A stretch of 64,000 nucleotides of DNA, taken from assembly GCA_036362985.1 (NCBI GenBank), contig JAYGXS010000003.1, forward strand, positions 42,699,320-42,763,319. The letters are read 5' to 3'. The notes beneath the pieces were generated by a model, which saw only the letters and a list, made by a program, of their open reading frames with translations, was not told the origin of the DNA and did not search any database. Every line of letters starts with the position of its first letter. Position 1 is the first letter of the stretch. Below are positions 33,180 through 42,938 of the stretch, piece by piece. The stretch is from Ligula intestinalis (taxonomy: Eukaryota > Platyhelminthes > Cestoda > Diphyllobothriidea > Diphyllobothriidae). The position numbers were made by a program, and so were the translations under genes.

Positions 33180-33890
33180 GGAGTCGGGCAGCGGACATTT
33201 TGGTCTCTGATCGCTTCGTCCAGCCAGGAATGCAGAAGTAACTTGAAGCTTTGGCATGAGCTTGCTGGAACTGTCAACGGAACAAGGTTCACCGGTTCAA
33301 CAAGGCACCATTGGCATCTTCTCCGGCCCTGGTGCAAGCTTCAGTCCCATTCACCTAGACACCGTAGGCCCACTGCCTCTGTTCACCGGCTGCTCCTCAT
33401 TTCTCACATGTGTGAATCGTTTCGCTCGGTGGCAAAAGGCTAGTCCTCTCCGCAATGTCAAGGCTTCCATGATGGTCAAGGCCTTTCTCAGTCATTGGGT
33501 TGTCATCTTCGGTGGTCTCTCCGCTATTACGACTGATCCCGGTGCTGAATTCGAGTCGAACATCTAGGCGGTACTCGCATCCGAATAACATCCTAGCATC
33601 CTGCAGCCAATAAGATAATCGATAGGTTTCCATCATCAGCTGAAGGCCTCCTTGCGCGCCGCGGCTGGCATTGAGAACTGGACGGACCATCTGCCTTTGG
33701 TCCTGTTGGGCATTTGCTCCTCCTCAAGTCGGACCCTGACTGCTACGCCACTGAACCGGTATTTTTCGCCACCGCCCGACTTCCCGATGTGGTGAGCTCA
33801 CCATTCCTTTAAGGCGTGGTCGAGGATCCTGCCGACCTCCTGCATCGCCTCCAGCAGATTTTGCCGACGCCCTCCTCGGTCGCACCTAGG
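33180..33890 (+). pseudogene. Ty3/Gypsy integrase remnant
   Basis: The plus strand has part of the HHCC zinc-binding region (ARACWNCQRNK, near 33258-33290). Then comes the catalytic core with HLDTVGPLPLFTGCSSFL (33352-33405, first Asp) and LSHWVVIFGGLSAITTDP with GAEFES (33487-33560, second Asp region). After a stop come FHHQLKASLRAA and ENWTDHLPLVLLGI (33625-33710). It would have inserted element cDNA. Stops and frame changes make it inactive. The same strand carries an LTR-like end at 34134-34260, consistent with the 3' end of the element. Confidence 0.8.
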
Positions 33891-34133
33891 ACCTCTGTCC
33901 GTGAGCTGACACTCGCAATGAGATAGTGAACGTAAATCGGCTCAAATTTGCTGTCCAAGACACTTCACCGGCCGATTTCTCTGGTCTTCCGCCCCTAGTT
34001 CCCTTCCTCCCTAACCCGCTATCCCACTGTCCCGCATATAATCGCTTCCCTCCTCTCCGCAACCTGCCACTGCCACTTCCCACACCAAGACCTCTTACAC
34101 GCCCCCTGTATACACCATTCGTAGTAGACGTCA

Positions 34134-34260
34134 TGTTCCCTTACCCGACCGTCTTGTTAACCATCTTGTTTAGCGTTGTATATTTTTCTCTTTCAGCGTC
34201 GCTACAGGCCGCCTTCGGTCTTGCCGGGGTTACCGTTGGAGTCTGCTGCCTAGCTTAACT
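34134..34260 (+). repeat. Partial LTR of the Gypsy element
   Basis: tgttcccttacccgaccgtc and the later ttcggtcttgccggggttac are closely matched at 45131-45250 (tgttcatttccctgaccg; ttcggtcttgccggagg). There, the copy ends in gcgaca followed by a primer site, which identifies the sequence as LTR. This copy diverges after gtctgctgcc. Confidence 0.6.
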
Positions 34261-34559
34261 GGGCGTGATTCATCCAGTCGTCGGCTGCCGTAATTTGCCT
34301 CCCGCATGATAAATTAATTAGCATCAGCTTTGCAAACTCTAGTTCAATCTCCATACAGCCGTTCTGGCTCATTGACCGCACAGAAAATAAAGCACAGGCA
34401 AAGTAAAACGACAACTCAACTTCTCAGACATACCTGGCTTGCAGACCTAACTGGCAGCTGGCTGGTGACACAACTTCTGCACAGTTACTTTTCCCGCAGT
34501 AAAACTGTCCCTACCCATTCTTTCTTACCTGAATAGTGATTTGGACATCCTTCTTTTGT

Positions 34560-35260
34560 CGGCACAGCAACCAACCTCTGACAGACGTTATGTGAGCATG
34601 ATTACTAGAATGAGCACTTAAGCATAGGCTGGAACTCCTAGCAGTAGTATCGTGGACCAAACCTAAAAGAAACGGACACATCCTAATGGAAAGAGTTGAG
34701 AGGCTTTAACCTAATGCAGGCTCTGCTGTAATCGGGGTTCCAAATATGTACTCACTGGAAATAGTTTAAACCCTGCTTCAGATCCCTTGTTGAGCCCCAG
34801 CGTTGGCTTTACTCAGTGTTTCCTTTGACAAATGATAGCGTCAGTGTTAGCACCACGACTAATAACGCGCTGCTACATTGCTAGCTAGTGGTGGCATGAA
34901 CTGGAGTAGCTTTAACCATCTTGACCTCCTTTAGCCTGTGCTAAGACCTACTGAACATGAGTGAGGGCAAAAAGTGCGGTCGTATTCGCGCAAATTCCAC
35001 TGTAATTTAAGACTCAGTTACACGGTGTTTCTAGCCTGCATTGGAGAAAGTGGCCAACGTCGGGTCCCGTTTGGCCTTCTAGATCCCAGGCGAGGGTGGT
35101 GAGGGCAGTTGGTGCCAAATACGTCTGCCATCACTATATCCTACCCCTGAGAGTGCCATCTTCTGCACCAACCTCTTGATACACTTGATGGACTTAATCG
35201 AAAGCGCTGATCAAACACACACGTCAGAGACTTATTGTATACGAAGCAACCTATATTGAT
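34560..35260. repeat. Dispersed repeat family B, copy
   Basis: 34620-34700 matches 22025-22130 (cataggc, then gaaacggacac and gttgagagg). 34850-35050 matches 22265-22480 (ctgcattggagaaagtggcc versus atgcactggagaaggcagcc). Patchy similarity continues to 35200 (ctgcaccaacct). Confidence 0.6.
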
Positions 35261-35479
35261 AAGCACATATAAATAAATTTTATAGTTTAGGCCCAGAGGG
35301 CCTCATCATTTCAAAAGTTTTTGGGGTAAAGAACTATCGTGGGGTCCCCAGAGTGCGTGCTAAAGCTCACCCAAGTGTATTACGATTCAATCTGGGTCGC
35401 TACAACAAAGCCCAAGTAGTGGCCGAGAGATCGAACGGATGTTTGCATAATAAAAAGGTCAGTTGCCCTTTTACTTTTG

Positions 35480-36195
35480 AAAATCTAGCATTTTCTTCTG
35501 GAGGTTGGGATGGCACTGATCAGATCTGGCTTCGTGCTGCCCCCTTCTTCATTTGTGCTTTCCTTCAGTGATTTGTACGCAGCCTTAGCATACCCACTAC
35601 GTTGTATTTGCTGGTTATCTGTGCCCGAACATACCTCAATAGAAAGTGGAATTGTACAATCTCCTTCTCTGGTTTGAGCGTGTTGTTTGGTAGGTGTCTT
35701 GTTTCGCGCAGAATCGAGAGGATTTGAGGTGGAAGCTACCAATTTCGCGGCCCGGGTTGACGGTGTCTATTCACCTTCCTCAGTAGATGCTCCGCCCTGA
35801 GATTCTACACTTACTCTCGTCTGCTGGCTACTCGTTTGGCTCGTGCTTAAGCTCGGCCCACTTATATTAGCCCTGGGGCTTAGTTGGTCTTTTTTGGGAG
35901 CCCAAGAGCGCTTCTTCGTTCTCTGAGAAGCCTGTGGGTTGACCGTTTCCCCTATCCATTACGGACTACCAACTCCGTCAAGCACCCTGGCTGCCTGAGC
36001 ATTTTTGTGCGCAGACGCTTCGGCGGGAGATGCTGCTTCTCCGTACGTTAGGTTCCCTCCCTCAAGTTCACGCATCGCCAGTTTCTTCTCGTGAGGGAGA
36101 AATCGAGAAAAAATTTTCAGCTCCTCCATCTCCAATCTAAGATTATTAACCACCTTCTCAAGGTTCGCAAGTTTGTTAAGAAGGGTAAAATATAA
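35480..36195 (-). repeat. Dispersed repeat family A, copy 2, with decayed coiled-coil ORF
   Basis: It matches 6165-6600 block by block (for example tttcgcggcccg at 35741 and ttcgcggcccga near 6409). On the minus strand two frames, 35959-36153 and 35485-35742, give leucine-spaced LRLEMEELKIFSRFLPHEKK and a hydrophilic Ser/Thr-rich tail, interrupted by stops. The module with tRNA-like boxes seen in copies 1 and 3 is not present next to it. Confidence 0.6.
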
Positions 36196-37075
36196 TATGC
36201 AGTTCAGGTCAGGTTTTATTGAGGGAAATATAGGTAAATACCTTTGAACTCCCTATTGGTACAGGCAGTTTTTCAATGCATTTGATCAGCAGAACATTTC
36301 AGAACAGTGGCGTTGCCGGTAATTTGAATTTGGGTAAGTGAAAAAACTCCTTAGGCATTGTTCAGAAGGCTAGGGGTTTGAATGCCATTTGAGAGATTTA
36401 CGGAGAAAAAATGTCGCCCAAGGGGGGGATGGGTGGGGGTGGAGAGGGGGGGGGGGGGCAGAGCATATTCGAATCGGGTGGCCTGTGCTAAGTGTTTGAA
36501 GCATGTCAGGGAGAGTCCATCGTGGCTTTTGCCGTAATACAAAGGGTCCCATGAAGAGAAGTTTGCGGCGGTCACGCGAACCTCATCGAGTGTCGGCCAT
36601 GCGCCCATCGTGCACCCTTGTTGGTTAACGAGTATGCCTACTAATTGACAGAAGAAATGTAATCGTTAGTTTTCTAAACAAACATATTACTGAAGAGTAG
36701 CGAGTATTATGTTTTTTAGAATGTGATTTTTCCGCCAGTGCTTTCGGCAACTGGCAGTTTATTTTCGGGTGCTCAGTGGCTATTTAGTCTACCTTAATCG
36801 TGTCTTAAACGTGTCTACAGATGGGTCTGACTTAATCGTAAACGTGTGCTCAGATGGCGACATGACAATGTCCGCGGCAGAGCATTCCATGCCTGAATTG
36901 GGAAAAGTTTTAAATCCGCGTAGCCTCGGATCACAACGTTTGGTGGACTCGGTGAGTAGTATGTTTATCTACATATATAATTTCAGTCTCGCCAGGTCTA
37001 ATTTCAGTGGGCATTTCGGGTATGCACATCTAAATTTCTCTTGAATGCATCCACAGATGGGGACATAACAATATC
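36196..37075. other. Intergenic, low-complexity G run
   Basis: G-rich tracts at 36422-36461, including two G runs, create a spurious proline-rich frame on the minus strand. The rest shows nothing recognised. Confidence 0.45.
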
Positions 37076-37079
37076 CTCG

Positions 37080-38854
37080 GGGCGAGCATTCCAAGCTTCA
37101 ACTACTCTTTTACCAAGGAGTTACGCGTAGTTTAAGGAGATGCCCTCTTCGTCGTTGTTGCTAACTCGAAGAAGTCGCCAGGTAGAAGACAACAGTCCTT
37201 CCCGCGCATTAAACGAAATGCTTCATCAGATCACCATGTAGCTGTCTGTAACTTACCGGAAATCGAGGAAAGTAAAGTCTTTCGCGGTCCAGGGTTTCCA
37301 TGCTTGGATTCCTAACTCCAACTTCGGCCGCACAAATGCTCCAAAGACCTAAGCAAAACAGTCTTTATTGAAGGCACAGAAACCCCTTTTGACAAGATAC
37401 AGAACGGACATCGCAGACTTGGCTTCTTTTGCGCAGTGCAGCGAGGGCTTGAGAGACGTAGAGATCCATACTCCTAAATCTTTCTGCGCGTCCACTTCTT
37501 GCATTTGGATGCCATTGAGGCTGTAAACCATGGAAATCTGAGAGCTGGGTCGGCCAACTCGTAGGATACTGCATTGTTCTCGTTAAATGGCAAAAGCCAG
37601 CCTTGAGACCAAGTTTGAGGACGGTTTAGGTTTATCTGCAAACGCTCTTCGTCAGCTGAATTTCTGATGACGTTCCAAATCTTGATGTCATCGGCAAACA
37701 TAGCCACATTGTAGTCCAGTTCACGGACGGAGTCATTGACGTATATAATGAACAGTATAGGGTCAAGGACAGAGCCTTGGGGGCCACTGCTCTCGACCAC
37801 AACGTCTGCGGACTGCTGGTCACCAATATGGACACTTTGGGAGCGGCCAAGTAAGAAGCTTTGAATCCACTTCAGCAGATTTCCTCGAACGCCTATTTGG
37901 CTGAGTTTGTGCAGAAGTCGTTGATGTAGGACGCTATCAAAAGCCTTCTTGAGGTCGATATAGATTACATGAAGCAGATTTCCTCCATCAACTGCCCGAG
38001 TCCAGGGTTCCAAACAATAGAGCAGGTGCGTCACACAGGACCTGCCTCTGCGGAACCCATGCTGCGTATCCGATAGAAGGTTATGTTGCTTTAAGAAACG
38101 CATCAGCTCTCGCTTTACTATTGTTTTCCATAATCTTGCAACAGATTAAAGTGAGGCTGATTGGTCCTTAACTGTTTTCAGAAACCTTTCTGCCGCCTTT
38201 ATACAACGGTGTGATCCGTGCGGATTTCCAATCGGTGGGTACACAACCTGCGTTAAACGAGGTACTGAAAAGCATAGAAAGCGGTTTGGCTAGATCCTCA
38301 GCAAGTTCTTTCAGTAATTTACGCGGGATATCAATGGGACCGGATGATTTCGAGTCGTTTAGTGCGAACAACTCCTGAAGAACGGTTGCTTTGACGAAGG
38401 CCACATTTTCAATCGTTGGACAGTCGTCTAAGCCATAGTTTGCAGTAATGAATCCGACTTCAGTAGTAAAGTTTGATTTTAAAAATGGTGAAATATGCTC
38501 AGTTTTTACTCCATCCTCACTCATTTCCGTTCCGTCGCTTGCCTTCAGAAGGGGAACTGGGTCCCGGTTTCGTGTGGTCTTTCTTAAGTAGCCATAAAAT
38601 AGCTTCGGATTTGTAACTGCCCGGGTTAGTAAATCTTTTTCAATGTCTTTGCGCGCTTTGAAGATAAGTCGCTTCACGAGGTTCCGCTGCGTTTTGTATG
38701 CGTTGAGGGATACCAGATATCTTTCTGCTCTATACTTTCGAAACAATCTCCCCTTTTTATTTATCTCTTTCTTCAGCGGCTGAGTCAGCCACTGAGGTTT
38801 GTTGTTTAGCTTCTTCCGTGTAATCGGGCAGTGGTTTCTCAGGAGAGTATGCAT
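37080..38854 (-). pseudogene. CR1/Jockey-type LINE, 5'-truncated, RT domain mostly present
   Basis: From right to left on the minus strand: linker (DPVPLLKASDGTEMSEDGVK) and SSGPIDIPRKLLKELAEDLA with PTDWKSARITPLYKGG (38168-38854). Then HGFRRGRSCVTHLLYCLEPW, motif A VIYIDLKKAFDSVLHQRLLH, motif B SGPQGSVLDPILFIIYVND, and motif C MFADDIKIW (37474-38103). Then DAQKDLGVWISTSLKPSLHC (37349-37531), and traces of the C-terminal part (AFVRPKLE) to about 37080. The catalytic Asp residues are kept. A frame break near 38150, between PLYKGG and the following RT part, and another near 37560, inactivate it. No endonuclease domain lies upstream. Confidence 0.85.
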
Positions 38855-39424
38855 GCACTGTAGTGTGTCAAGAACAACACACTGGATTTAGGTACAAAGC
38901 AGTATACTAAAAAAATTTGTTCACTGAGCAAACCATAGTATTCCTCTCCTCAATTGCCATCTGGGTCTAAATCCATCTGCTCGCACAGTGACTTTGTAAC
39001 TATAAAAGCAGACTATTGTCCAAACTTTTCCCAAATGAAATCGGAAAAGCCAAACTCCTACAACGCTGGTGCTGGGAAACTCTCAGAAACTAGAACACAC
39101 CAAGGAGCAGGAAAGAAGACGACAAACGCTGAGTCGCTCCATTATATTACATCACATTTGTTTTGATACCAGTATTGGAATTACCTACTGCATACTTAGA
39201 AACTAAACTAGCTCGGTTGCTACGCCTGTTTTTATCAAACCTGAACTAAGTTTACAAGTTTAGACATTTACCTAGTAGTCATTCAAAGTTCTGCTGCTTA
39301 AATTTGAAACAAAAATCGTCTTGAGTAAAAAGATTCGACTCCTAAAGGATTCGTGTATCAGCAAAGCAAAGCCTTAGGCTTCCTATCTCGTATATAAGAC
39401 AAAAACTCCATATCTTAACCTTTT
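38855..39424. other. Intergenic, nothing recognised
   Basis: Only a 70-codon plus-strand frame (38954-39166) without motif. Confidence 0.4.
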
Positions 39425-39862
39425 GTGTTGAAAATACAATTGTTGTACGCAGTTATGCAGACCAGAAGCCAAATGCAAAAGTTGGCGCGACGTGAGCTCG
39501 TACTCAAAACCGCTCTTTCACGAGACCACGTCGCTAACAATTACGCCACCGACGCACGGTGTGAGAAAAGATCTAAAAGTCTTACCAATTGGGTGCGACC
39601 GACGCAAGTAGTAGCCTATAGCGACGGATATGATGTGCTAGCCTCAAAGTTTGATAAACTTGTCGACGTAGTAAAAAATATGCAGGAGTTTATGCTGCAG
39701 ACCCTCGTTTCAAAGGAAAAACTCGAGGAAGAAATGACAGGCATGAGAGATTTTATCCAGCAGACCCTCGTGTCAACAGAAAACCTGATAGCTGCCGCAC
39801 TTACGCGTAGAACACCTCAGAAACCTACGCGTGTACCTATACCTAAGGACAGGCCCCAATAG
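39425..39862 (+). CDS. Hypothetical coiled-coil protein
   Basis: The plus-strand frame has 145 codons. It has a basic N-terminal half (RRELVLKTALSRDHVANN) and, from about residue 75 to 125, a coiled coil with two related blocks: MQEFMLQTLVSKEKLEEEM and MRDFIQQTLVSTENL. The repeat of xxFxxQTLVSxExL suggests an internal duplication. A proline-rich tail follows. There is no splice evidence. It could be the coiled-coil ORF1 of a retroelement or the start of a broken longer gene continuing at 39904-40470, which is in another frame. A few of its features recall the family A coiled coil, but the sequences do not align. Confidence 0.4.
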   Translation: MLKIQLLYAVMQTRSQMQKLARRELVLKTALSRDHVANNYATDARCEKRSKSLTNWVRPTQVVAYSDGYDVLASKFDKLVDVVKNMQEFMLQTLVSKEKLEEEMTGMRDFIQQTLVSTENLIAAALTRRTPQKPTRVPIPKDRPQ

Positions 39863-39903
39863 TTGACCATCCAGTCACAGTGTAAGCTCATTCGAACATC
39901 CCC

Positions 39904-40470
39904 GCTGTGGAAAACAAAGGGACCGCTGGGCCACCACCAAAACCTAAGGCTCTCATAAAAAATTGCAAGACTGTGCCAACACCTAGCTTGAAGGCGCCTA
40001 AAGCTGCCGTGCCTCACCTTGCGAGCACCCCTAGGGACAGCAGCAAAGTCAATACTGGCGAAATATTGACTCCAGCCAGTCCGAGCTCGAGGCCCACTGC
40101 CAGCCCAAGCTCCCAGATCGCAGAGACGGATTCTGAGGCCAACTTAGAGACCGTGTCCAACACCGAAATGACATTCAACAACGAAGGGCTTGGTTTCCCG
40201 AATACACATAGCAACAGAAATGAGTCCCATGCTGGGAAACCATCTACATCGGCCATCCCGAGCTCGAGTCTCACAGAGGCCAATATGACAAAAACTGTAG
40301 AAAAAGTCTTCCAACACACTCAGGGACGACAACACTGTAGTATTGTCCAGGGCCTAGAAGAATGTACTTCAGTCAGTTCAGACCATAACGCGGAGGACAT
40401 GGCATCCTTCAATCGTTTTCTAAACGATCTGTTCGAGCCAGGTTTGGAATTTCCAGTTCTGAAATCATGA
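39904..40470 (+). CDS. Hypothetical low-complexity protein, possibly continuation of the preceding ORF
   Basis: This frame has no ATG near its start; it opens after a stop at 39883-39885. It is rich in Ser, Pro, Thr and Asn (PTPSLKAPKAAVPHLAST, SPSSRPTASPSSQ), then acidic and polar, ending FNRFLNDLFEPGLEFPVLKS before TGA. It lies 40 bases after the coiled-coil frame, in a different frame, so a single frameshifted ORF is possible. Directly after it family A sequence begins (about 40500), on the other strand. Function unknown. Confidence 0.3.
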   Translation, partial: AVENKGTAGPPPKPKALIKNCKTVPTPSLKAPKAAVPHLASTPRDSSKVNTGEILTPASPSSRPTASPSSQIAETDSEANLETVSNTEMTFNNEGLGFPNTHSNRNESHAGKPSTSAIPSSSLTEANMTKTVEKVFQHTQGRQHCSIVQGLEECTSVSSDHNAEDMASFNRFLNDLFEPGLEFPVLKS

Positions 40471-40499
40471 TGTATATCTTTTGATCGTTGAAAACATTT

Positions 40500-40865
40500 T
40501 TTTTCTTGACACGCCACGGCTTCATCTTTATAAGTTTCATCCCTTAAACTTTTAAGACTTTTAGTTCGCTTGGCAGAAGGAGATTTCAATAAACTTCTAG
40601 ATCAACCTTCTGTAGTTTATTTAGGGAATTCGGAAACTGTCCCTGTATTCCGCGATGGCGAAGTGAGATAGGCACCTGACTTCTCCGCGAGGGGTACAGA
40701 GTTCAAATCCGGTCGGTGGCGTGACTTTTTCCCTCGTTGCGATGATGTCGGGATCTCGAATGCAGGCACTGGCGAACATTCCTTCCCATCTTGCAAAGCT
40801 GTATCGCGCATAATTTCAATTATTTCTGTCACTATGTTTTCACAACGGACCGTTAATGAATCAAA
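40500..40865 (-). repeat. Dispersed repeat family A, copy 3 (left part)
   Basis: 40515-40600 matches 6610-6695 (gcttcatctt, ataagtt, catcccttaaac). 40640-40860 matches 6740-6960 in outline. The minus-strand frame 40320-40589 begins MKSPSAKRTKSLKSLRDETY, the same basic motif as in copy 1. Confidence 0.6.
40655..40720 (+). repeat. tRNA-like module of family A copy 3
   Basis: A box tggcgaagtgagatagg and B box agagttcaaatccggtc are spaced about 35 bases apart. The module corresponds in position to 6743-6805. Confidence 0.5.
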
Positions 40866-40929
40866 TATGAAAGGGGATTGCTTTTTAATTGTTAATAACT
40901 GATTTTCATTGCTCTCATCCCGTGTTTTC

Positions 40930-40990
40930 GTGGCGAAGTTGGTTAGACGCTCGACTTCTGTAAGAGTGGTCTCCGTTTCGAGTCCGACTT
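40930..40990 (+). repeat. tRNA-like module (SINE head)
   Basis: A box gtggcgaagttggttagac and B box gtttcgagtccgac give a good tRNA-like head of about 60 bases. It is followed at once by the 40-bp palindrome at 40991-41030. Confidence 0.55.
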
Positions 40991-41030
40991 AAGAAAAAGG
41001 TCTGTCACAATTGTGACAGACCTTTTTCTT
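40991..41030. repeat. Perfect 40-bp palindrome
   Basis: aagaaaaaggtctgtcacaa is followed directly by its exact reverse complement, with no spacer. The centre is between 41010 and 41011. If transcribed by pol III from the preceding A/B boxes it would give a hairpin with a U-rich end. Confidence 0.95.
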
Positions 41031-41129
41031 TCTGGTGTAGTTATTTTGACAGTTCGAGTCCAGGTTACGACAGTCAGTTTTCTGATCCCTGCATATCTGT
41101 ATCGCTAAAGCTTAACGCTGTCATGCTCC

Positions 41130-41575
41130 TAGTGACTGTGTGTGAAGACATTTACGTATAAGTCTTTAATAAAACCGACAAGACTAAGACGATAGGTGAG
41201 ATACTTTACAAAAAACAAATTTATGCAATAACTTTCAGACGAGAGTGTAACGAATAATGATGTTAACTAGTACGACTCAGCCTTTGTAGAAGTTCTCGCT
41301 GTATCGCTCGGTATTGGAATAGTATGTTCGTGGGAGGAAGCAGTAGAAACGGAGGAGGACGCAATCCCTTAAAACCGAAATGTAGCAGGAAACAGCTAGG
41401 ACCTGTTAGAGATTGCTGGGGAGGGTGACGTCGATCTGACGAAGTAAATTCTTAGTCCTTGCGGTCTGTAGATGCGATTTGTAGCCCTTAATCCCGACGA
41501 TATTAAATTCCCTTAAGATCGAAAACGGAGGTCGAATTTGAAACGCGCGCTAGTCTTCCAGACTTTGCGCGTCAA
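41130..41575 (-). repeat. Dispersed repeat family A, copy 3 (right part)
   Basis: 41130-41380 matches 6920-6963 joined to 8524-8700. It therefore shows the uninterrupted state of the site where the LTR element entered copy 1. Weak matches continue to about 41555 (ggaggtcga). Confidence 0.6.
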
Positions 41576-41998
41576 TTTCAAGTGCAAGGGTGAAAAAGGT
41601 CCTACATGGTACAGCCATTCACGAGGCCATTATTGGTTTGTCTTCGGAGCAAACTTCTTAAGGACTTGCACTTTAATGGCCTTAGCCCAATGGAAAGGCC
41701 AAGGCGTTGGTGCGTCACAATTAGGGGGCCATTAGCAGGCGCCTAAAGTGGACATTAGACGCCTTACGGACAAGCCGATGGAAGGTCGCATAACCAAATG
41801 ACGCTGATCAAGGTTCGAATTATAACTGCCTTCATTTTAAATTCTCACATAGTGACCACGCCACGCCCTTCACGCAGCGGCCGTAATTAAAGGCAAAGCC
41901 CATACGTAGGGCGCGAGTCATTGACTTTGTACGCGTGGTCGTGTAGCAAGCTGCAGTGGTCGTAAGTAGAGAAAAAGTCAGTACATAGAGCGTGGTTC
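41576..41998. other. Intergenic; end resembles 44459-44560
   Basis: 41877-41960 (aaaggcaaagcccatacgtagg...gtcattgactttgta) is similar to 44480-44540 on the other side of the RTE element. No gene seen. Confidence 0.4.
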
Positions 41999-42167
41999 AT
42001 GTACATGCGAACCGAAATCCAACCCTCGAACTCTCCGCCGGTGGTTCGCGGGCAACCTGGGGAAATTCACGGCAAACAAAGGGCAATGGCAAGTAACACC
42101 GGGGACGTCATCTGTAGCAAAATTCCCAAGAAACTTCATGGACAATACCAATATCACGAATCTCAAT

Positions 42168-42437
42168 ACTGCTATGGCGTCCCCGGGAAGCGATGCGCTC
42201 CGTGGTCGTCTGGTGCCCGGAATGCCAAATATGCAAACCAGTGCTCCCATCTTGAACAATGCTACGGCCTCCTCGGGAAGCGACGCCCTCCGTGGTCGTC
42301 TGGTGCCCGGAATGTCAAACACGCAAGCCAGTACTGTCAACCTAAACAATGCTACGGCGTCCCCGGGAAGCGACGCACTTCGTGGTCGTCTGGTGCTCGT
42401 AATGTCAAATATGCAAGCCAGTACCCTAAATTCACGA
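42168..42437 (+). repeat. Three 90-bp tandem repeats at the start of the RTE ORF
   Basis: Three units share gggaagcga, cgtggtcgtctggtgc and atgtcaaa/atgccaaa. Ninety is divisible by three, so all units keep a frame. In the frame that resembles the RTE N-terminus each gives SGSDALRGRLVPGMSN-like text. Confidence 0.85.
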
Positions 42438-42630
42438 CACACTTTGAACGTCGGTTGCGCACATTGCTTGATCCTGGCCGTCAAGCACTTCTAGCACGCG
42501 CATTATGGGACTATACAGTAGACGTTGTCTGTCTGTCAGAAGTTCGTCTCCCAGACTCTGGAACGAGAGGATTCAAAGTCCGAGAAGAGGATGCTGAGTA
42601 CGTGCTCCTCCACAGCGGACCACAAACGAA

Positions 42631-42938
42631 CACAGGACTGCATAGGGTGGCAATAGCCGTGACAAAGAAGGTGCATAACACGCTCTTAGCGTTTGAGCCT
42701 ATCTCAGAGCGGATTGCCACAGCCCAGTTCAAAGACACCATAGCAAATATGTCTGTGGTTGCCGTATATGCCCCAACATTGCAACACAGGACTGCATGGG
42801 GTGGCAATAGCCATGACAATGAAGGTGCATAACACGCTCTTAGCGTTTGAGCCTATCTCAGAGCGGATTGCCACAGCCCGTTTCAAAGGCACCATAGCAA
42901 ATATTTCTGTGGTTGCCGTATATGCCCACCCATTGCAA
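42631..42938 (+). repeat. 154-bp tandem duplication within the endonuclease domain
   Basis: cacaggactgcat recurs at 42631 and 42785. The two units align from there without length change (aacacgctcttagcg, cagagcggattgcc, gtggttgccgtatatgcc in both). 154 is not divisible by three, so the duplication breaks the frame. Confidence 0.9.

Noticed and set aside
33886..34258. Overlapping frames of 80-110 codons on both strands
   Set aside because: They lie in pyrimidine-rich Gypsy 3' sequence and LTR; no motif.
36351..36608. Proline-rich minus-strand frame
   Set aside because: Produced by the G runs at 36422-36461.
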